A stretch of DNA of 46,717 bases from a virus. Positions within the stretch are counted from its first letter, which is position 1, and every line of letters begins with the position of its first letter. Of this stretch, positions 18,009-26,826 are shown piece after piece. A program made the position numbers and the translations under genes. The notes below the pieces were generated by a model. It was not told the origin of the DNA. It ran no database searches and saw only the letters and a program-made list of their open reading frames with translations. The stretch lies in IMG/VR virus record IMGVR_UViG_3300023223_001381, positions 1-46,717 of that record. One strand, written 5' to 3'.

Positions 18009-19112
18009 CTATACTGCAGCGTTAAATGGAATAGTCATACCAAAGTCTCTAGTAAGTTTGGTTAATTGTGTCTTTACTGCGAGATATTGTACAAAGTCTA
18101 ATTTTTTAACAACTTCACCGTCTCTTTCCTCATCATAGTATCGTCTCATAATGACTGGTCCTTGTCCTAGTCTTAGTGCATTAGCCTTGTTAATTGCAAA
18201 CATTACGTTATCATTTGTAATCATTGCATCAACTACTGCAGTAATACCTGGGAATCCTGGCATTGGTACGACACCACCTGATGGTAATCTCATTGGTGAT
18301 ACTCCGTTTGGTCCACCAGATTCAGTCCAAGTGTTTGAAGTGTAATTAGCATACATTGTAGGACTCATTGCAACATGATCTATTGATACATCCTCTGAAA
18401 TTAGGAATGCTTTGAATAGTTCCAGTAAATCATTACCTGTGTTGTTGGTACTGTGGAAGTTTGAACCAATATCGGCAGGAGAATCAAGTGTAGTTTGTGT
18501 ATTTGCAATTCCTGCAAGTTTGTTAATTCCTTCTTGATTTCGTCTTCTCTTCATACCCCAATCTATCTGTGATTGGTCAATTTGTTGTGGGTTAATGATA
18601 GTTCTAATAATGTCCTCAATTGGATTGTAAGTTTTACCTACTAGTTTCTTTAGATCATATACAATCTCATCATAGTTAGTCTGAGTTGATTTTGATTCCT
18701 CACCTCTATCTAAGAACTCTACATCTTGTGTAGTGTCATAGAATGGTTCTCTGAATTCCAACTGTGGAATGTCTCGTTGTACAAACATGTTATCAATGTG
18801 AAAGTATACATCAGGTACACCTTGTGCAGCCTCAAATAGTCTGATTAGTTGTAAGTGTGTGATGTTTTCAGATTGTGCAATTGTAGTAGCTGCTGATAGT
18901 GAAAGATTCTCAGTAACAATTCTTGCAAATAATGCTGAAACTTTATCTTGTGCAGGAACTAATTTTGCAGCTAATCCTTCCTTTTCTGGTCTACGAATTT
19001 TAGCATAAAGTTTCTGATTTTGTGGAGCACCGGCTTCATGTTGTCCAGTGTATACTCTACCGTCAGGAAATGCAGTAATCGAACCATAGTATCCATCGCC
19101 GTGGCCAGTCAT
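18009..19112 (-). CDS. Major capsid protein (HK97 fold)
   Basis: 367 residues. The overall pattern is typical for an HK97-type capsid protein: a flexible N-terminal arm, a helical E-loop/spine region, then SIDHVAMSPTMYANYTSNTW, a glycine-rich P-loop/A-domain turn (LPSGGVVPMPGFPGITAVVD), and a C-terminal strand RRYYDEERDGEVVKKLDFVQYLAV. It follows a decoration-type gene (4-nt overlap) and the protease-scaffold. Unusually, residues about 69-86 (LSAATTIAQSENITHLQ) closely match residues about 196-213 of the protease-scaffold protein. Confidence 0.8.
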   Translation of the reverse strand: MTGHGDGYYGSITAFPDGRVYTGQHEAGAPQNQKLYAKIRRPEKEGLAAKLVPAQDKVSALFARIVTENLSLSAATTIAQSENITHLQLIRLFEAAQGVPDVYFHIDNMFVQRDIPQLEFREPFYDTTQDVEFLDRGEESKSTQTNYDEIVYDLKKLVGKTYNPIEDIIRTIINPQQIDQSQIDWGMKRRRNQEGINKLAGIANTQTTLDSPADIGSNFHSTNNTGNDLLELFKAFLISEDVSIDHVAMSPTMYANYTSNTWTESGGPNGVSPMRLPSGGVVPMPGFPGITAVVDAMITNDNVMFAINKANALRLGQGPVIMRRYYDEERDGEVVKKLDFVQYLAVKTQLTKLTRDFGMTIPFNAAV

Positions 19113-19564
19113 GCTTGTACCGTCTCCACTACTACTTTATCGCTAATTACTGAGACTTTCTTTTTGGTTGAATCAGTATTTCTAGTGTAAATTTCAAAGA
19201 CTTTACCAATGTATAATGCACTTGTTTTTGCACCAGCAATGACATTTTTGGTATTTGCTACAACAATAACATCATCACCTTTCACTAATCCTGCTGCAGA
19301 TGAGTTAAAGATCATTCTAGTTCTTGGTCCTAATACCTGGACTGCATCCTCATTTGCAACTACTGCTACTGCTTCAGGTGTTGCTTTTGCTTGGAAAATT
19401 CCTTTAGCTAAAGTTGATGTAACAACGACTAGTCTTCCTGCAGAATCTGCAGTATAAACAATACCTTTTGTAATTTGAAGACCATTACTAATTTCCTCAG
19501 TTGTAGTAACAGAGTATTGTGGATATGGTACGTCTCCTTCTACCATAGGATTTAGAACAGGCAT
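19109..19564 (-). CDS. Capsid decoration/stabilisation protein (DUF2190-like)
   Basis: 151 residues, compact beta protein with the segments GLQITKGIVYTADSAGRLVV, GIFQAKATPEAV, and V-x-G-D-D-V-I-V. It has the length and strand pattern of the DUF2190 capsid cement family, which is normally encoded directly upstream of the capsid gene as here. Starts 2 nt after the protease-scaffold stop. Confidence 0.6.
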   Translation of the reverse strand: MPVLNPMVEGDVPYPQYSVTTTEEISNGLQITKGIVYTADSAGRLVVVTSTLAKGIFQAKATPEAVAVVANEDAVQVLGPRTRMIFNSSAAGLVKGDDVIVVANTKNVIAGAKTSALYIGKVFEIYTRNTDSTKKKVSVISDKVVVETVQA

Positions 19565-19565
19565 A

Positions 19566-20993
19566 TTATGGAGTCATCTCCGCAATTTGGTCAAATGTTT
19601 TGCCTTTAAGGCCAGACATATCTCCAGTAGAAATTGCAATATCATTATTTACTTCAGGTGTGATACTTGATGCCTTCATACCTTTAATTTCAAATTTATT
19701 ATCTTCATATTTACTTAAAATTTCGTTGTAAGTTTTACCTTTTAATCCTGCATGATATTCATTTACCTCTTTTGGATTAAGACCGTTCTTTGCTTTGAGT
19801 GCTTTAAGATCAGTAATCATTGTTTCTTTCTTTTCTGTTTCCCATTCAGAAATTCTTGCTTGCATTGCTTTCTTCTCTGGGTCTTCATGCATTCCTTTCT
19901 TTGCTTTCTTCATGTCATCATCAACTTCCATTGCTGCTTTGAGGTCGTCTTTGTCATCTTCATTTGCTTTAAGTGATGCAACCATTTTTTCACGTTCTGC
20001 ATCTTCAACATTTGCAAAGAGTTTTGCATATCTACCTTTTCGGGCTTCATGTGATTTTTCTGTATTTACTTTTTCCTCTTGAGCAGCTAACTTTGCTTTG
20101 AGGTCTTCGTTTTCTTTCTTTAGAGAATCGTCTTCGCCCATCTTAATCTGATTAGACTCACAAGTGCAAGTCTTAAAAGAACTTTTAGCTTTCTTTCCTT
20201 CCTTTAATTCACTGCACTCAGAATATGCAATGGCTAATGCTTGATCGTCAATTTCAATTCCCGCATCTTTTTTCTTTTTAATTATTTCTTGAACACATTT
20301 ACTAGCTGATAATAAAATTAGTTGTCCTTTGTGTTTGTATAGTAATGGAACTTCCTGCAAGTGTGAAATATTTTCTTGATTTGCAATTGTAGTGTCTGCA
20401 GATAGTTTTCCTGATAGTAATTTTACATCACAATTCTTACCATCACACATTGTTTTTACAGTTGCAGTATCATCACCATATGCTGGATTATTCTTTAAAA
20501 ATGCATCATGCACAAATTTCCATGCGTTAGTATCAATGATTGGTAGTCCTGCTCTTCCCTGTCCTAATATTTTCACACCATTGGCAAGAGGCCATATTAG
20601 AGGTGAGACATATTTTATCTCTCTTTTCTGTAATTTTTCCCAAAAATCATCATCAAATACCTCGTGGATTAGATCTGCAGATTCTTTTTCCTCATCTAAT
20701 ATGTAGTCAATAATTTTGGTTCTCTCAAAGGGTTTCTGTTTTGCTACATTTTCCTCAAAGGTATCTGCCTCTACATGGTCCAAATCACATCCCTCAGACC
20801 TACACACCTCATATTCTATTCCAGGATACTCTAGTGCAGTGTGAATGTATTTCTTTATTGATTCCCACGTGGCTCTCCACTCGTTTTTATTTCGTTTAGA
20901 ATTCATTCCAAAGGTTCTTACAAATTTTCCCTCTCTTCCTTTCCAGTTTGTAAATAAATTGGATTTTGGAATTTCCTTAGCTAAAAGATACAA
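19566..20993 (-). CDS. Prohead protease-scaffold fusion
   Basis: 475 residues. The N-terminal 170 residues look like a capsid-maturation serine protease: DLDHVEA near residue 72 (candidate His) and REIKYVSPLIWPLANG near 145-160 (candidate Ser in YVSP, the usual 'E-VS-v-P-a' site). A Cys-containing segment follows (SASKCVQEIIKKK...DQALAIAYSEC), of the 'KCV...DQAvAIAyS.C' type seen in other phage head proteins. From 285 to 420 there is a highly charged coiled coil typical of scaffolds. The start is TTG with a promoter box 28 nt upstream. Position before capsid genes fits. Confidence 0.65.
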   Translation of the reverse strand: MYLLAKEIPKSNLFTNWKGREGKFVRTFGMNSKRNKNEWRATWESIKKYIHTALEYPGIEYEVCRSEGCDLDHVEADTFEENVAKQKPFERTKIIDYILDEEKESADLIHEVFDDDFWEKLQKREIKYVSPLIWPLANGVKILGQGRAGLPIIDTNAWKFVHDAFLKNNPAYGDDTATVKTMCDGKNCDVKLLSGKLSADTTIANQENISHLQEVPLLYKHKGQLILLSASKCVQEIIKKKKDAGIEIDDQALAIAYSECSELKEGKKAKSSFKTCTCESNQIKMGEDDSLKKENEDLKAKLAAQEEKVNTEKSHEARKGRYAKLFANVEDAEREKMVASLKANEDDKDDLKAAMEVDDDMKKAKKGMHEDPEKKAMQARISEWETEKKETMITDLKALKAKNGLNPKEVNEYHAGLKGKTYNEILSKYEDNKFEIKGMKASSITPEVNNDIAISTGDMSGLKGKTFDQIAEMTP

Positions 20994-21020
20994 TCTAAAA
21001 ATTAGAACTATAATAAATCA

Positions 21021-21033
21021 TAAAAGAATAATC
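21021..21033 (-). promoter_or_regulatory. Leaderless-type promoter box (capsid operon)
   Basis: Minus strand GATTATTCTTTTA, 28 nt upstream of the TTG start at 20993 of the protease-scaffold gene. Confidence 0.5.
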
Positions 21034-21036
21034 AGA

Positions 21037-21354
21037 TTATTCTTTTGATGGTTCTGCCGGTTCTTCTTTTGGAATAGTTGGCGCAATTTTATCTGTATTT
21101 TTTACATACTTTGGATGCACTTGATTACCTTTTTGTATAACTCTAGGTTTAGAATTTGGATCGCCTAGTCTTTTCAAATCATTTTCAAGTCTGGCAATAG
21201 TGTTTTCCTGTTTCTCTACTGCTTCTTTAAGGCCTGCATTACCGGAACTATTTTTGAGTGAATTAATTTCTTTTGATTGTGATTCTAATTGTTTTTCAAG
21301 GTCTGTAATTCTTTCTTTATCGCCCATTGTACATTTTTTAATAATTTGTGTCAT
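21037..21354 (-). CDS. Coiled-coil head-module protein (105 aa)
   Basis: Residues 10-70 form a heptad coiled coil (ERITDLEKQLESQSKEINSL); the C-terminal 30 residues are Lys/Pro/Glu-rich. It lies between portal and protease-scaffold, so a small scaffold or portal-associated protein is plausible. The alternative start MGDKERITDLEK would shorten it by nine residues. Confidence 0.6.
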   Translation of the reverse strand: MTQIIKKCTMGDKERITDLEKQLESQSKEINSLKNSSGNAGLKEAVEKQENTIARLENDLKRLGDPNSKPRVIQKGNQVHPKYVKNTDKIAPTIPKEEPAEPSKE

Positions 21355-21364
21355 ATAAGAATAT

Positions 21365-23125
21365 TCACAGATTACTCTTTTTCATGGTAATTTTTTCTGT
21401 ACCACTACCAATACTCATCTTGTTTTTTCCTCCTCCTCCAGGTATAGTTTCTGCATCAGTCTCTACCATTCCAGAATAATTAATCAATCCCATTAACTTT
21501 CCATACGCTTCATCTGATAATTGTTTTCTTGAATCAATTTCATTTACTGCCTCTACTTTGTCAAACCATTCTGCAATGTTTAGATCATCAAACTTCATTA
21601 TTACTCTGAATTTCTTTAGTAATTTCTCATCCTTGTAGTTCATAATTCTAAACCACTTGTCATATGTCTGAGGAGAGATTGAACGACTAATCCATTCCCT
21701 CATTGGATTGATAGTAGTTGCAATTGCTAGCTGTATTTTACCAATCATAGTAGCTCTGTTACTTGCTGACTCATCGTAAAACATTGCGTGAGGCATTCCA
21801 AGTGTTGCAGCACAGTATTTCACGAGGGATTCATTCATGTTGATAAATTGATCTACTGCAGGTTCATAGTTTACTGCATCAAATCTGGTATACTTTGGGT
21901 CCTTTAGGAGAATATTTGTAGTAGCTGGAACAAATCTTTGAGAAATTCCATTGTACTCTGCTTCTTTCTGTGTTGCAGTTGAGCCTTCTGGTTTTATTGA
22001 TAGTATTCCTAGTCCTGAATATGCATTTTCACCCATTGCAGTAAAATTCACACCAATGTTTGTTCTGATAACTCTCAGTGCATCAATCATAGGAGTCATG
22101 TGAGAATCTCCATACCACCAAGCATTGAAGGTGTTAGCTGATACCAATGAGTTCCATAGATACACAGAATCTCCAATATCTACAAATCCACCAGAGTTAT
22201 TCCATTGGAATCTCTCTAATCTTGCAGTAAATGGATTGGTCTGAATCATTCCTATTTCTCGTGCTTGTGCGTTCTGCATTGAGCTTGGAATGTTTCCGTA
22301 ATGTTTGCCATCAATTGTTACTGGCTCGTCATATCTACACAGTAATGCTGAACGATTAAATGTAATTGTGTTTAAAATTTGTGCTGCAATTTTATCTTGA
22401 TATGAAATGTCCAAATATCCGTCTTTGTCATAGGTTAATTGATTTTCTATTTGAATTAAATCTCTAATAATATCTTGGTGTGAGTCAATCTCTTCTTGAT
22501 TCTCTACTGAATCCTCACCTGGATTAATTAGTTCTAGTTCTGGTTTGAATCCTCTACCAACTAAAAATTTCACCATGGAAATTAATAATGATCCACCAAT
22601 GGTACTACGTGAATGTGCTTGGTATGTGATGTAGTCTAATGACTGTGCAGGATTTGAGAATATCCTTGGGAACCATCTTTGTTTTGTGTTTCGTCTGTAT
22701 GTTATTTCTGCAGCAGATAATGGTACACCTGTCTTTTCATCATTAACTACCAAATGCATGTATGGTTGCCAGTGATTAATCACATCCTCATCATAGTCAG
22801 TCATTCCACCAAATAGTAACGGTTCAAATTTACTTCTCTTTCCCCTGATTGGTCCAGCAGCTACTGCAATACGATATTCTTTTTTCTTTGTGTCTGGATT
22901 TTCTGTTTCTTCTTTGATTCCATCAAATCCTTCCCATGATATTACTGATTTACCGGACTCTTGTTTCTTTGAGAATTCTACTGTTGTAGTTAGTTTTCTT
23001 GCTCTCCATACTTTGGTTCTATTTATTCCAAAGTTGTTTGAGATTTGAATATCTGTGAATTGAGGGTATCTTATGATGTATTTAGCTATTTGATCAAGGG
23101 TGTATTCTGTTTGGTTCTTTTTCAA
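21365..23125 (-). CDS. Portal protein with N-terminal helix-turn-helix
   Basis: 586 residues. The centre and C-terminal half have portal features: RVIRTNIGVNFTAMGENAYSGLGIL, the wing/stem pattern around SLVKYCAATLGMPHAMFYDE, and ATTINPMREWISRSI. Residues 1-50 (LDQIAKYIIRYPQFTDIQIS, then NNFGINRTKVWRARK) form a clear helix-turn-helix of a type used for DNA binding, which is not a standard portal part. It is encoded next to the packaging genes. A promoter box lies 32 nt upstream of the start. Confidence 0.65.
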   Translation of the reverse strand: MKKNQTEYTLDQIAKYIIRYPQFTDIQISNNFGINRTKVWRARKLTTTVEFSKKQESGKSVISWEGFDGIKEETENPDTKKKEYRIAVAAGPIRGKRSKFEPLLFGGMTDYDEDVINHWQPYMHLVVNDEKTGVPLSAAEITYRRNTKQRWFPRIFSNPAQSLDYITYQAHSRSTIGGSLLISMVKFLVGRGFKPELELINPGEDSVENQEEIDSHQDIIRDLIQIENQLTYDKDGYLDISYQDKIAAQILNTITFNRSALLCRYDEPVTIDGKHYGNIPSSMQNAQAREIGMIQTNPFTARLERFQWNNSGGFVDIGDSVYLWNSLVSANTFNAWWYGDSHMTPMIDALRVIRTNIGVNFTAMGENAYSGLGILSIKPEGSTATQKEAEYNGISQRFVPATTNILLKDPKYTRFDAVNYEPAVDQFINMNESLVKYCAATLGMPHAMFYDESASNRATMIGKIQLAIATTINPMREWISRSISPQTYDKWFRIMNYKDEKLLKKFRVIMKFDDLNIAEWFDKVEAVNEIDSRKQLSDEAYGKLMGLINYSGMVETDAETIPGGGGKNKMSIGSGTEKITMKKSNL

Positions 23126-23156
23126 TGAACGTTCACGAACTGTTCATGAACAATGA

Positions 23157-23170
23157 TTAAAGGAATTATT
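23157..23170 (-). promoter_or_regulatory. Leaderless-type promoter box (portal)
   Basis: Minus strand AATAATTCCTTTAA, 32 nt upstream of the portal start at 23125. Confidence 0.6.
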
Positions 23171-23297
23171 TTAAAAAAAATTAGGATTTGTTGAAAATTT
23201 GTGCTAATGCAACAACTAGATAATCATGATAATCTAGTGTTTTTGAGTCAGATGAAACACTTTCCACATATTATTAATTTTCTACTATCTATTAAGT

Positions 23298-23447
23298 TTA
23301 GATTTTGAGATATGCTAAAAGTGTTAATCCACTAATTACACATAATCCAATTACTGATCCAATATGAGCTAAATCTAACCAAAGAGGTAAAACGGGTTTT
23401 GATTCTATTGTAATTCCTTTAGGTTGTGGTGGTGATGGAAACTTCAT
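23298..23447 (-). CDS. Small single-span membrane protein (49 aa)
   Basis: Begins MKFPSPPQPKGITIESKP, followed by one membrane helix (LDLAHIGSVIGLCVISGLTL) and a short LAYLKI end. Its ATG lies four bases before the stop codon region of the upstream 68-residue gene (7-nt spacing). Could be a small virion or lysis protein; function unknown. Confidence 0.6.
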   Translation of the reverse strand: MKFPSPPQPKGITIESKPVLPLWLDLAHIGSVIGLCVISGLTLLAYLKI

Positions 23448-23450
23448 ATC

Positions 23451-23657
23451 TTAATCCCACATCTTTTCCATTTGATATTTTATTCTTGCATATTTTTCAT
23501 GCCACACTGGAATGTACTCAAAAAAATCATAGGGCATCCAGTCTTTATCAGATAGTGTAAATCCTAATGTGATTGTTTCTGTACACGATGTACCACATAC
23601 AAGAGTTTGAGTAGAATTTGAATTAATAAAAGTTGGATTGTTATCGTAAAAATTCAT
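23451..23657 (-). CDS. Hypothetical protein (68 aa)
   Basis: Contains LVCGTSCTETITLGF and an aromatic C-terminal half (WMPYDFFEYIPVWHEKYARI). Four bases after the upstream gene stop. No known family. Confidence 0.55.
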   Translation of the reverse strand: MNFYDNNPTFINSNSTQTLVCGTSCTETITLGFTLSDKDWMPYDFFEYIPVWHEKYARIKYQMEKMWD

Positions 23658-23661
23658 TAGT

Positions 23662-23859
23662 CTAGGTTATGGCTTGTGCGATAATTATTACAGTACCCTT
23701 TGTCTTTGTACCTGAATCAAAGACTAGTTCTGTATGAACTAGAGAATAATTTGCAACAGGGAACAATGTAGTTAATGCCGTAATTACTGCTCCGTCTGCA
23801 GATGCACCAGAATCTAGTGTAATTGGGAATCTTGCATAAACAATATCACCGGCTGCCAT
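23662..23859 (-). CDS. Hypothetical beta-rich protein (65 aa)
   Basis: Begins MAAGDIVYARFPITLDSGAS and ends KTKGTVIIIAQAIT; compact beta character like small capsid-stabilising proteins. The promoter box lies exactly 25 nt upstream of the ATG. Confidence 0.65.
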   Translation of the reverse strand: MAAGDIVYARFPITLDSGASADGAVITALTTLFPVANYSLVHTELVFDSGTKTKGTVIIIAQAIT

Positions 23860-23883
23860 GAATTATTGATTTCAGTTATTGTA

Positions 23884-23896
23884 TTAAGGAATTATT
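23884..23896 (-). promoter_or_regulatory. Leaderless-type promoter box (23859 unit)
   Basis: Minus strand AATAATTCCTTAA, 25 nt upstream of the ATG at 23859. Confidence 0.65.
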
Positions 23897-23925
23897 TAAT
23901 AAAAAAAGAAGGGATTAATCCCAAT

Positions 23926-24114
23926 CTATTTTGAGTATTTCATAATTTGCTCACCTTCATCTTGAGTGATTATTTCCTTTTGAATCAAGATGTTAAGAAT
24001 TGCCTCACAGAGTTGTAGCGGGTTAGCTGGTGGAGGTATTCTAATCACAGCTCTTTGAACTTTCCCTTGACAACAGTATTTCCATTCCACTACCACATTT
24101 AGGGTCAACTGCAA
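23926..24114 (-). CDS. Hypothetical small protein overlapping the upstream gene (62 aa or about 43 aa)
   Basis: In another frame, overlapping the upstream gene by 74 nt if started at 24114. The part after the overlap (VIRIPPPANPLQLCEAILNI, then a helical end QDEGEQIMKYSK) looks genuinely coding. A GTG in the context CTGTGATTAG, straddling the upstream stop, would give a 43-residue protein with coupled translation and is a plausible true start. A programmed frameshift joining both frames is a third possibility. Confidence 0.45.
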   Translation of the reverse strand: MQLTLNVVVEWKYCCQGKVQRAVIRIPPPANPLQLCEAILNILIQKEIITQDEGEQIMKYSK

Positions 24115-24400
24115 TTAGCGACCTTTGGTCATCACTTATGCAAATCTCCATTCCATTCTTAAAGATTATTGATGTTACACCTTTGATTGTAGTAGTGTTA
24201 GATGTTGCAAATTTGAGTTTGTTTGAATCATCTTTTTGCTTGTTCATTATCTGCTGTTGTTCTTTTTGTAGAAGTGCATTAACTATTGCAATTTCTTTTA
24301 GATGAACTGCCTGAGTTATTGGAAAACCATCACCATCAATGTATTCTTTACATAATTCTGTAAATTTTCCATCTGTTACTGTTATTTTTATTTGTGTCAT
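24041..24400 (-). CDS. Hypothetical protein (119 aa)
   Basis: Beta-rich N-terminus with MTQIKITVTDGKFTELCKEY, a helix with LLQKEQQQIMNKQKD, and a strand region VTSIIFKNGMEICI. There is a strong ribosome-binding site (AAAGGAGGTGATAAA) 5 nt before the ATG, unlike the leaderless neighbours. Function unknown. Confidence 0.6.
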   Translation of the reverse strand: MTQIKITVTDGKFTELCKEYIDGDGFPITQAVHLKEIAIVNALLQKEQQQIMNKQKDDSNKLKFATSNTTTIKGVTSIIFKNGMEICISDDQRSLIAVDPKCGSGMEILLSRESSKSCD

Positions 24401-24501
24401 TTTATCACCTCCTTTTCAGTTGTAACCAATATGACATTGTACCGACTGGTGTAGCCGATACTGCCTTCATTGATTTATGAATAGAATTATTGTAAATGAG
24501 A

Positions 24502-24514
24502 TAAAGGAATTATC
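24502..24514 (-). promoter_or_regulatory. Promoter box with about 100-nt leader
   Basis: Minus strand GATAATTCCTTTA. Unlike the other copies it is 102 nt upstream of the next start (24400), which has its own strong ribosome-binding site; together they suggest a true 5' leader here. Confidence 0.4.
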
Positions 24515-24519
24515 TGTAA

Positions 24520-25170
24520 TCAAAAATCATTTGTAGATAGTCCACGTTTGTTTAGTGTGAGACGATAATCTGCAATATCTCTTGATGGTTTTCTCTTCAC
24601 TGGACCTAACACAGGTATTCCATCATCTCCTGCCAAAATATTCCTAACTGCAAAACAACAAATCATTAGTGATTTAGTTAGACTGTCCAGTTCATCACCT
24701 GGTGAATAGTAATCAATACCACCAGCTTCTGTCTTTTGTTCTGTGAATAGTTCCACTTGGGATATTGCCTCCTTCATTGTTGTACCTGGATTTGGAGGGA
24801 ATTGTATTCTATGAGCTAATTTCAAAGATAACATTAGTTGAGTCATTTCTATTTTATCCATTACCTCTAATGCCTCTATATCATCAGGTTCATCTAGATT
24901 TTTCTTTGTAGTGATTACCTCAATGGATATGTCATGTCTCTTAATGTCTTTGATAAAATGCTCACCTGCTAGTTGGTCAATGTAGAATTTATCCCATTGT
25001 ATCTTGGAATATGCATCACTAATCTCTGCAGGTATTTGATTAATTTGAGAACGTTTCCATTGTTTTGCCAGTCTAACATGTACTAGTAATTTTTCTCTAT
25101 CAACTTCAATACCTATGAATCCTATCATATTACGATGTTTAGAATGCGTTAATGCTACAATCTTATCCAT
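24520..25170 (-). CDS. Terminase nuclease-domain paralog, probably inactive
   Basis: 216 residues with the same layout as the neighbouring nuclease gene: RLAKQWKRSQIN matches its HAKQFKREPYS, FYIDQLAGE is the second acidic strand, and GDELDSLTKSLMICC the last acidic helix. The first catalytic Asp is missing: the first strand reads ALTHSKHRNMIGF where the neighbour has GDPARANDPFG. It overlaps the upstream gene by 8 nt. It may be a structural partner of the active nuclease. Confidence 0.5.
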   Translation of the reverse strand: MDKIVALTHSKHRNMIGFIGIEVDREKLLVHVRLAKQWKRSQINQIPAEISDAYSKIQWDKFYIDQLAGEHFIKDIKRHDISIEVITTKKNLDEPDDIEALEVMDKIEMTQLMLSLKLAHRIQFPPNPGTTMKEAISQVELFTEQKTEAGGIDYYSPGDELDSLTKSLMICCFAVRNILAGDDGIPVLGPVKRKPSRDIADYRLTLNKRGLSTNDF

Positions 25171-25726
25171 GGTGTAACTCCATTATATCCCACCAGATTC
25201 TAATTGCATTGCATCCTATCAGTTCAGTCATGAATAGATCATCGTGTCTATTCCTTTGTGCCTTGTATGATACATGTCCTGATGGTCCAGTGATACCAAC
25301 AATTTGATTTCGTTGATTTATCAGTTCCTGCATGTCTGCGGATTGAACAGATGGTACTTGGATGGTGTGAGATGTGTATTGTGTCTTTAACCAATTAATC
25401 ATAAATGGCTTATCTACTGAGAATCCCTTGGCTCTAGTCTCCTCTGTGAGATTAGCTGAGGTAGTTACGTATGTTATGGGTAGATGCGCAAATGCAGGAT
25501 ACACTCTCTCATAGTCAAAATTCTTTTCAATAATCATCATATCAAAGTTAATCTGTCTGTGTAGTGCCTCAAAATGTTTTGCAACTATACTGTATGGTTC
25601 GCGTTTGAATTGCTTTGCGTGTCTTACGTAGATTCTCTTTTCAGGCCACGTACCTTGTAATCCGGTAACACCAAAGGGATCATTAGCTCGTGCGGGATCA
25701 CCGATTAGTAGATTAAGAGTTTTCAT
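25163..25726 (-). CDS. Terminase large-subunit nuclease domain encoded as a separate gene
   Basis: 187 residues. Features of the RNase-H-fold headful nuclease: LLIGDPARAND (first Asp near residue 9-10), MMIIEKNFDYE (acid near 65), and RNRHDDLFMTELIG (HDD near 160). It directly follows the ATPase gene with a 4-nt overlap, so the two domains of the usual single terminase polypeptide are split here. Confidence 0.6.
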   Translation of the reverse strand: MKTLNLLIGDPARANDPFGVTGLQGTWPEKRIYVRHAKQFKREPYSIVAKHFEALHRQINFDMMIIEKNFDYERVYPAFAHLPITYVTTSANLTEETRAKGFSVDKPFMINWLKTQYTSHTIQVPSVQSADMQELINQRNQIVGITGPSGHVSYKAQRNRHDDLFMTELIGCNAIRIWWDIMELHHG

Positions 25727-26826
25727 GGCTCTTGTTCCTTTTCATGCCAGTGAATTCCATCCTTGTCTTCCTCTACATTATAATCATCTGATTCCTCTAC
25801 ATCATCGTCAGTTAGCCATTCTTTTTCTCCTTGCATGTCCTCCTTTGATACCTGACCAAAAATTGAATCCTCGCCTATAGAGAATACACAAAGATATTCT
25901 TGATTAGGATCACCAGTTACTGATGCTAACATTTGCAGTATCTGTTCTCTAGTGTAGAGATTACCTTCTGTATGCCAAATGTCATAGACAAACTGTATGT
26001 ATTCATTATCAGTTTTAGTGATCTTGTAAAACATTTTGAGTGGACCTTTGGGTGTAGAGATTAGATATAGGTCACCACCTGATGCGCGTATAATTGGCTC
26101 TACTGAGTTAAACACTGGTGTATCATTAATGGTCCTCCATTTTGCTGCCTCATCCATGAGGATTGCTTTGTATTTTGTATCACCAGTAATTGCTTCTTCA
26201 CTAGCTGCAAATGCCTCTATCCTTGTGTTATTTACCAGCTCAAAGGTTCCTGACTTTATCCACTGCTTCACTACTGGTTTGATGTTGAGGAATAGTCGTG
26301 CAAATCTTCTCAAGTCTTTTCGTGCTAGGTTGCCATTTGTTGCAGCCATGATTCCAATGTTTGAACCGGCATACAGTGAGAAACATAAGAACTGAATTAG
26401 GCGTAACATAATCTCAGTAAATCCCATCTGTCTGCCTTTATTCAGATGATAAAAAAAATACTGCCTCAGTAACCTCTCTAGTAGTTTCTTTGTTACTTTC
26501 TTATCGTGGATAATGTCGTATTTGTTTTTGAGGATTTTGTTCACCAGGTCCAATTGGAATGGAGTTAGGAACATCTCCTCGTTTGTTGCTGGGTGTCTTG
26601 GTAGTCCTACAATATGGGTAACACAACATTCGGCAGTGTGAGTGTAATCAGGATTTCTCTTGTGTAGTGTATCATCATCACAACAGAATGGTAAGTGTGA
26701 TAGTTTGTTGCATAGTTCTATACCTGCAGTTGATTCAGATTCAGATGATTCTCGTGCAATTTTACTTGTAGTTTTTAGTGCTAGTCTCTGATTATTTTGC
26801 ATTACACTAACTAGTTTGTGCTTCAC
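25723..26826 (-). CDS. terL: Terminase large subunit, ATPase domain
   Basis: 367 residues. Deviant Walker A KGRQMGFT at 130-137, Walker B ILMDEAA at 222-228, and motif III ISTPKG at 256-261; these are the DNA-packaging motor motifs. The N-terminal 75 residues contain a Cys/His-rich stretch (CC at 48-49, H63, CC at 67-68, H71), possibly zinc-binding. No nuclease domain is present after about 300; this is supplied by the next two genes. The start is a GTG at 26826 with a GAGAGG site (an ATG 24 nt later is the alternative). It overlaps the small-subunit gene by 20 nt. Confidence 0.8.
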   Translation of the reverse strand: MKHKLVSVMQNNQRLALKTTSKIARESSESESTAGIELCNKLSHLPFCCDDDTLHKRNPDYTHTAECCVTHIVGLPRHPATNEEMFLTPFQLDLVNKILKNKYDIIHDKKVTKKLLERLLRQYFFYHLNKGRQMGFTEIMLRLIQFLCFSLYAGSNIGIMAATNGNLARKDLRRFARLFLNIKPVVKQWIKSGTFELVNNTRIEAFAASEEAITGDTKYKAILMDEAAKWRTINDTPVFNSVEPIIRASGGDLYLISTPKGPLKMFYKITKTDNEYIQFVYDIWHTEGNLYTREQILQMLASVTGDPNQEYLCVFSIGEDSIFGQVSKEDMQGEKEWLTDDDVEESDDYNVEEDKDGIHWHEKEQEP

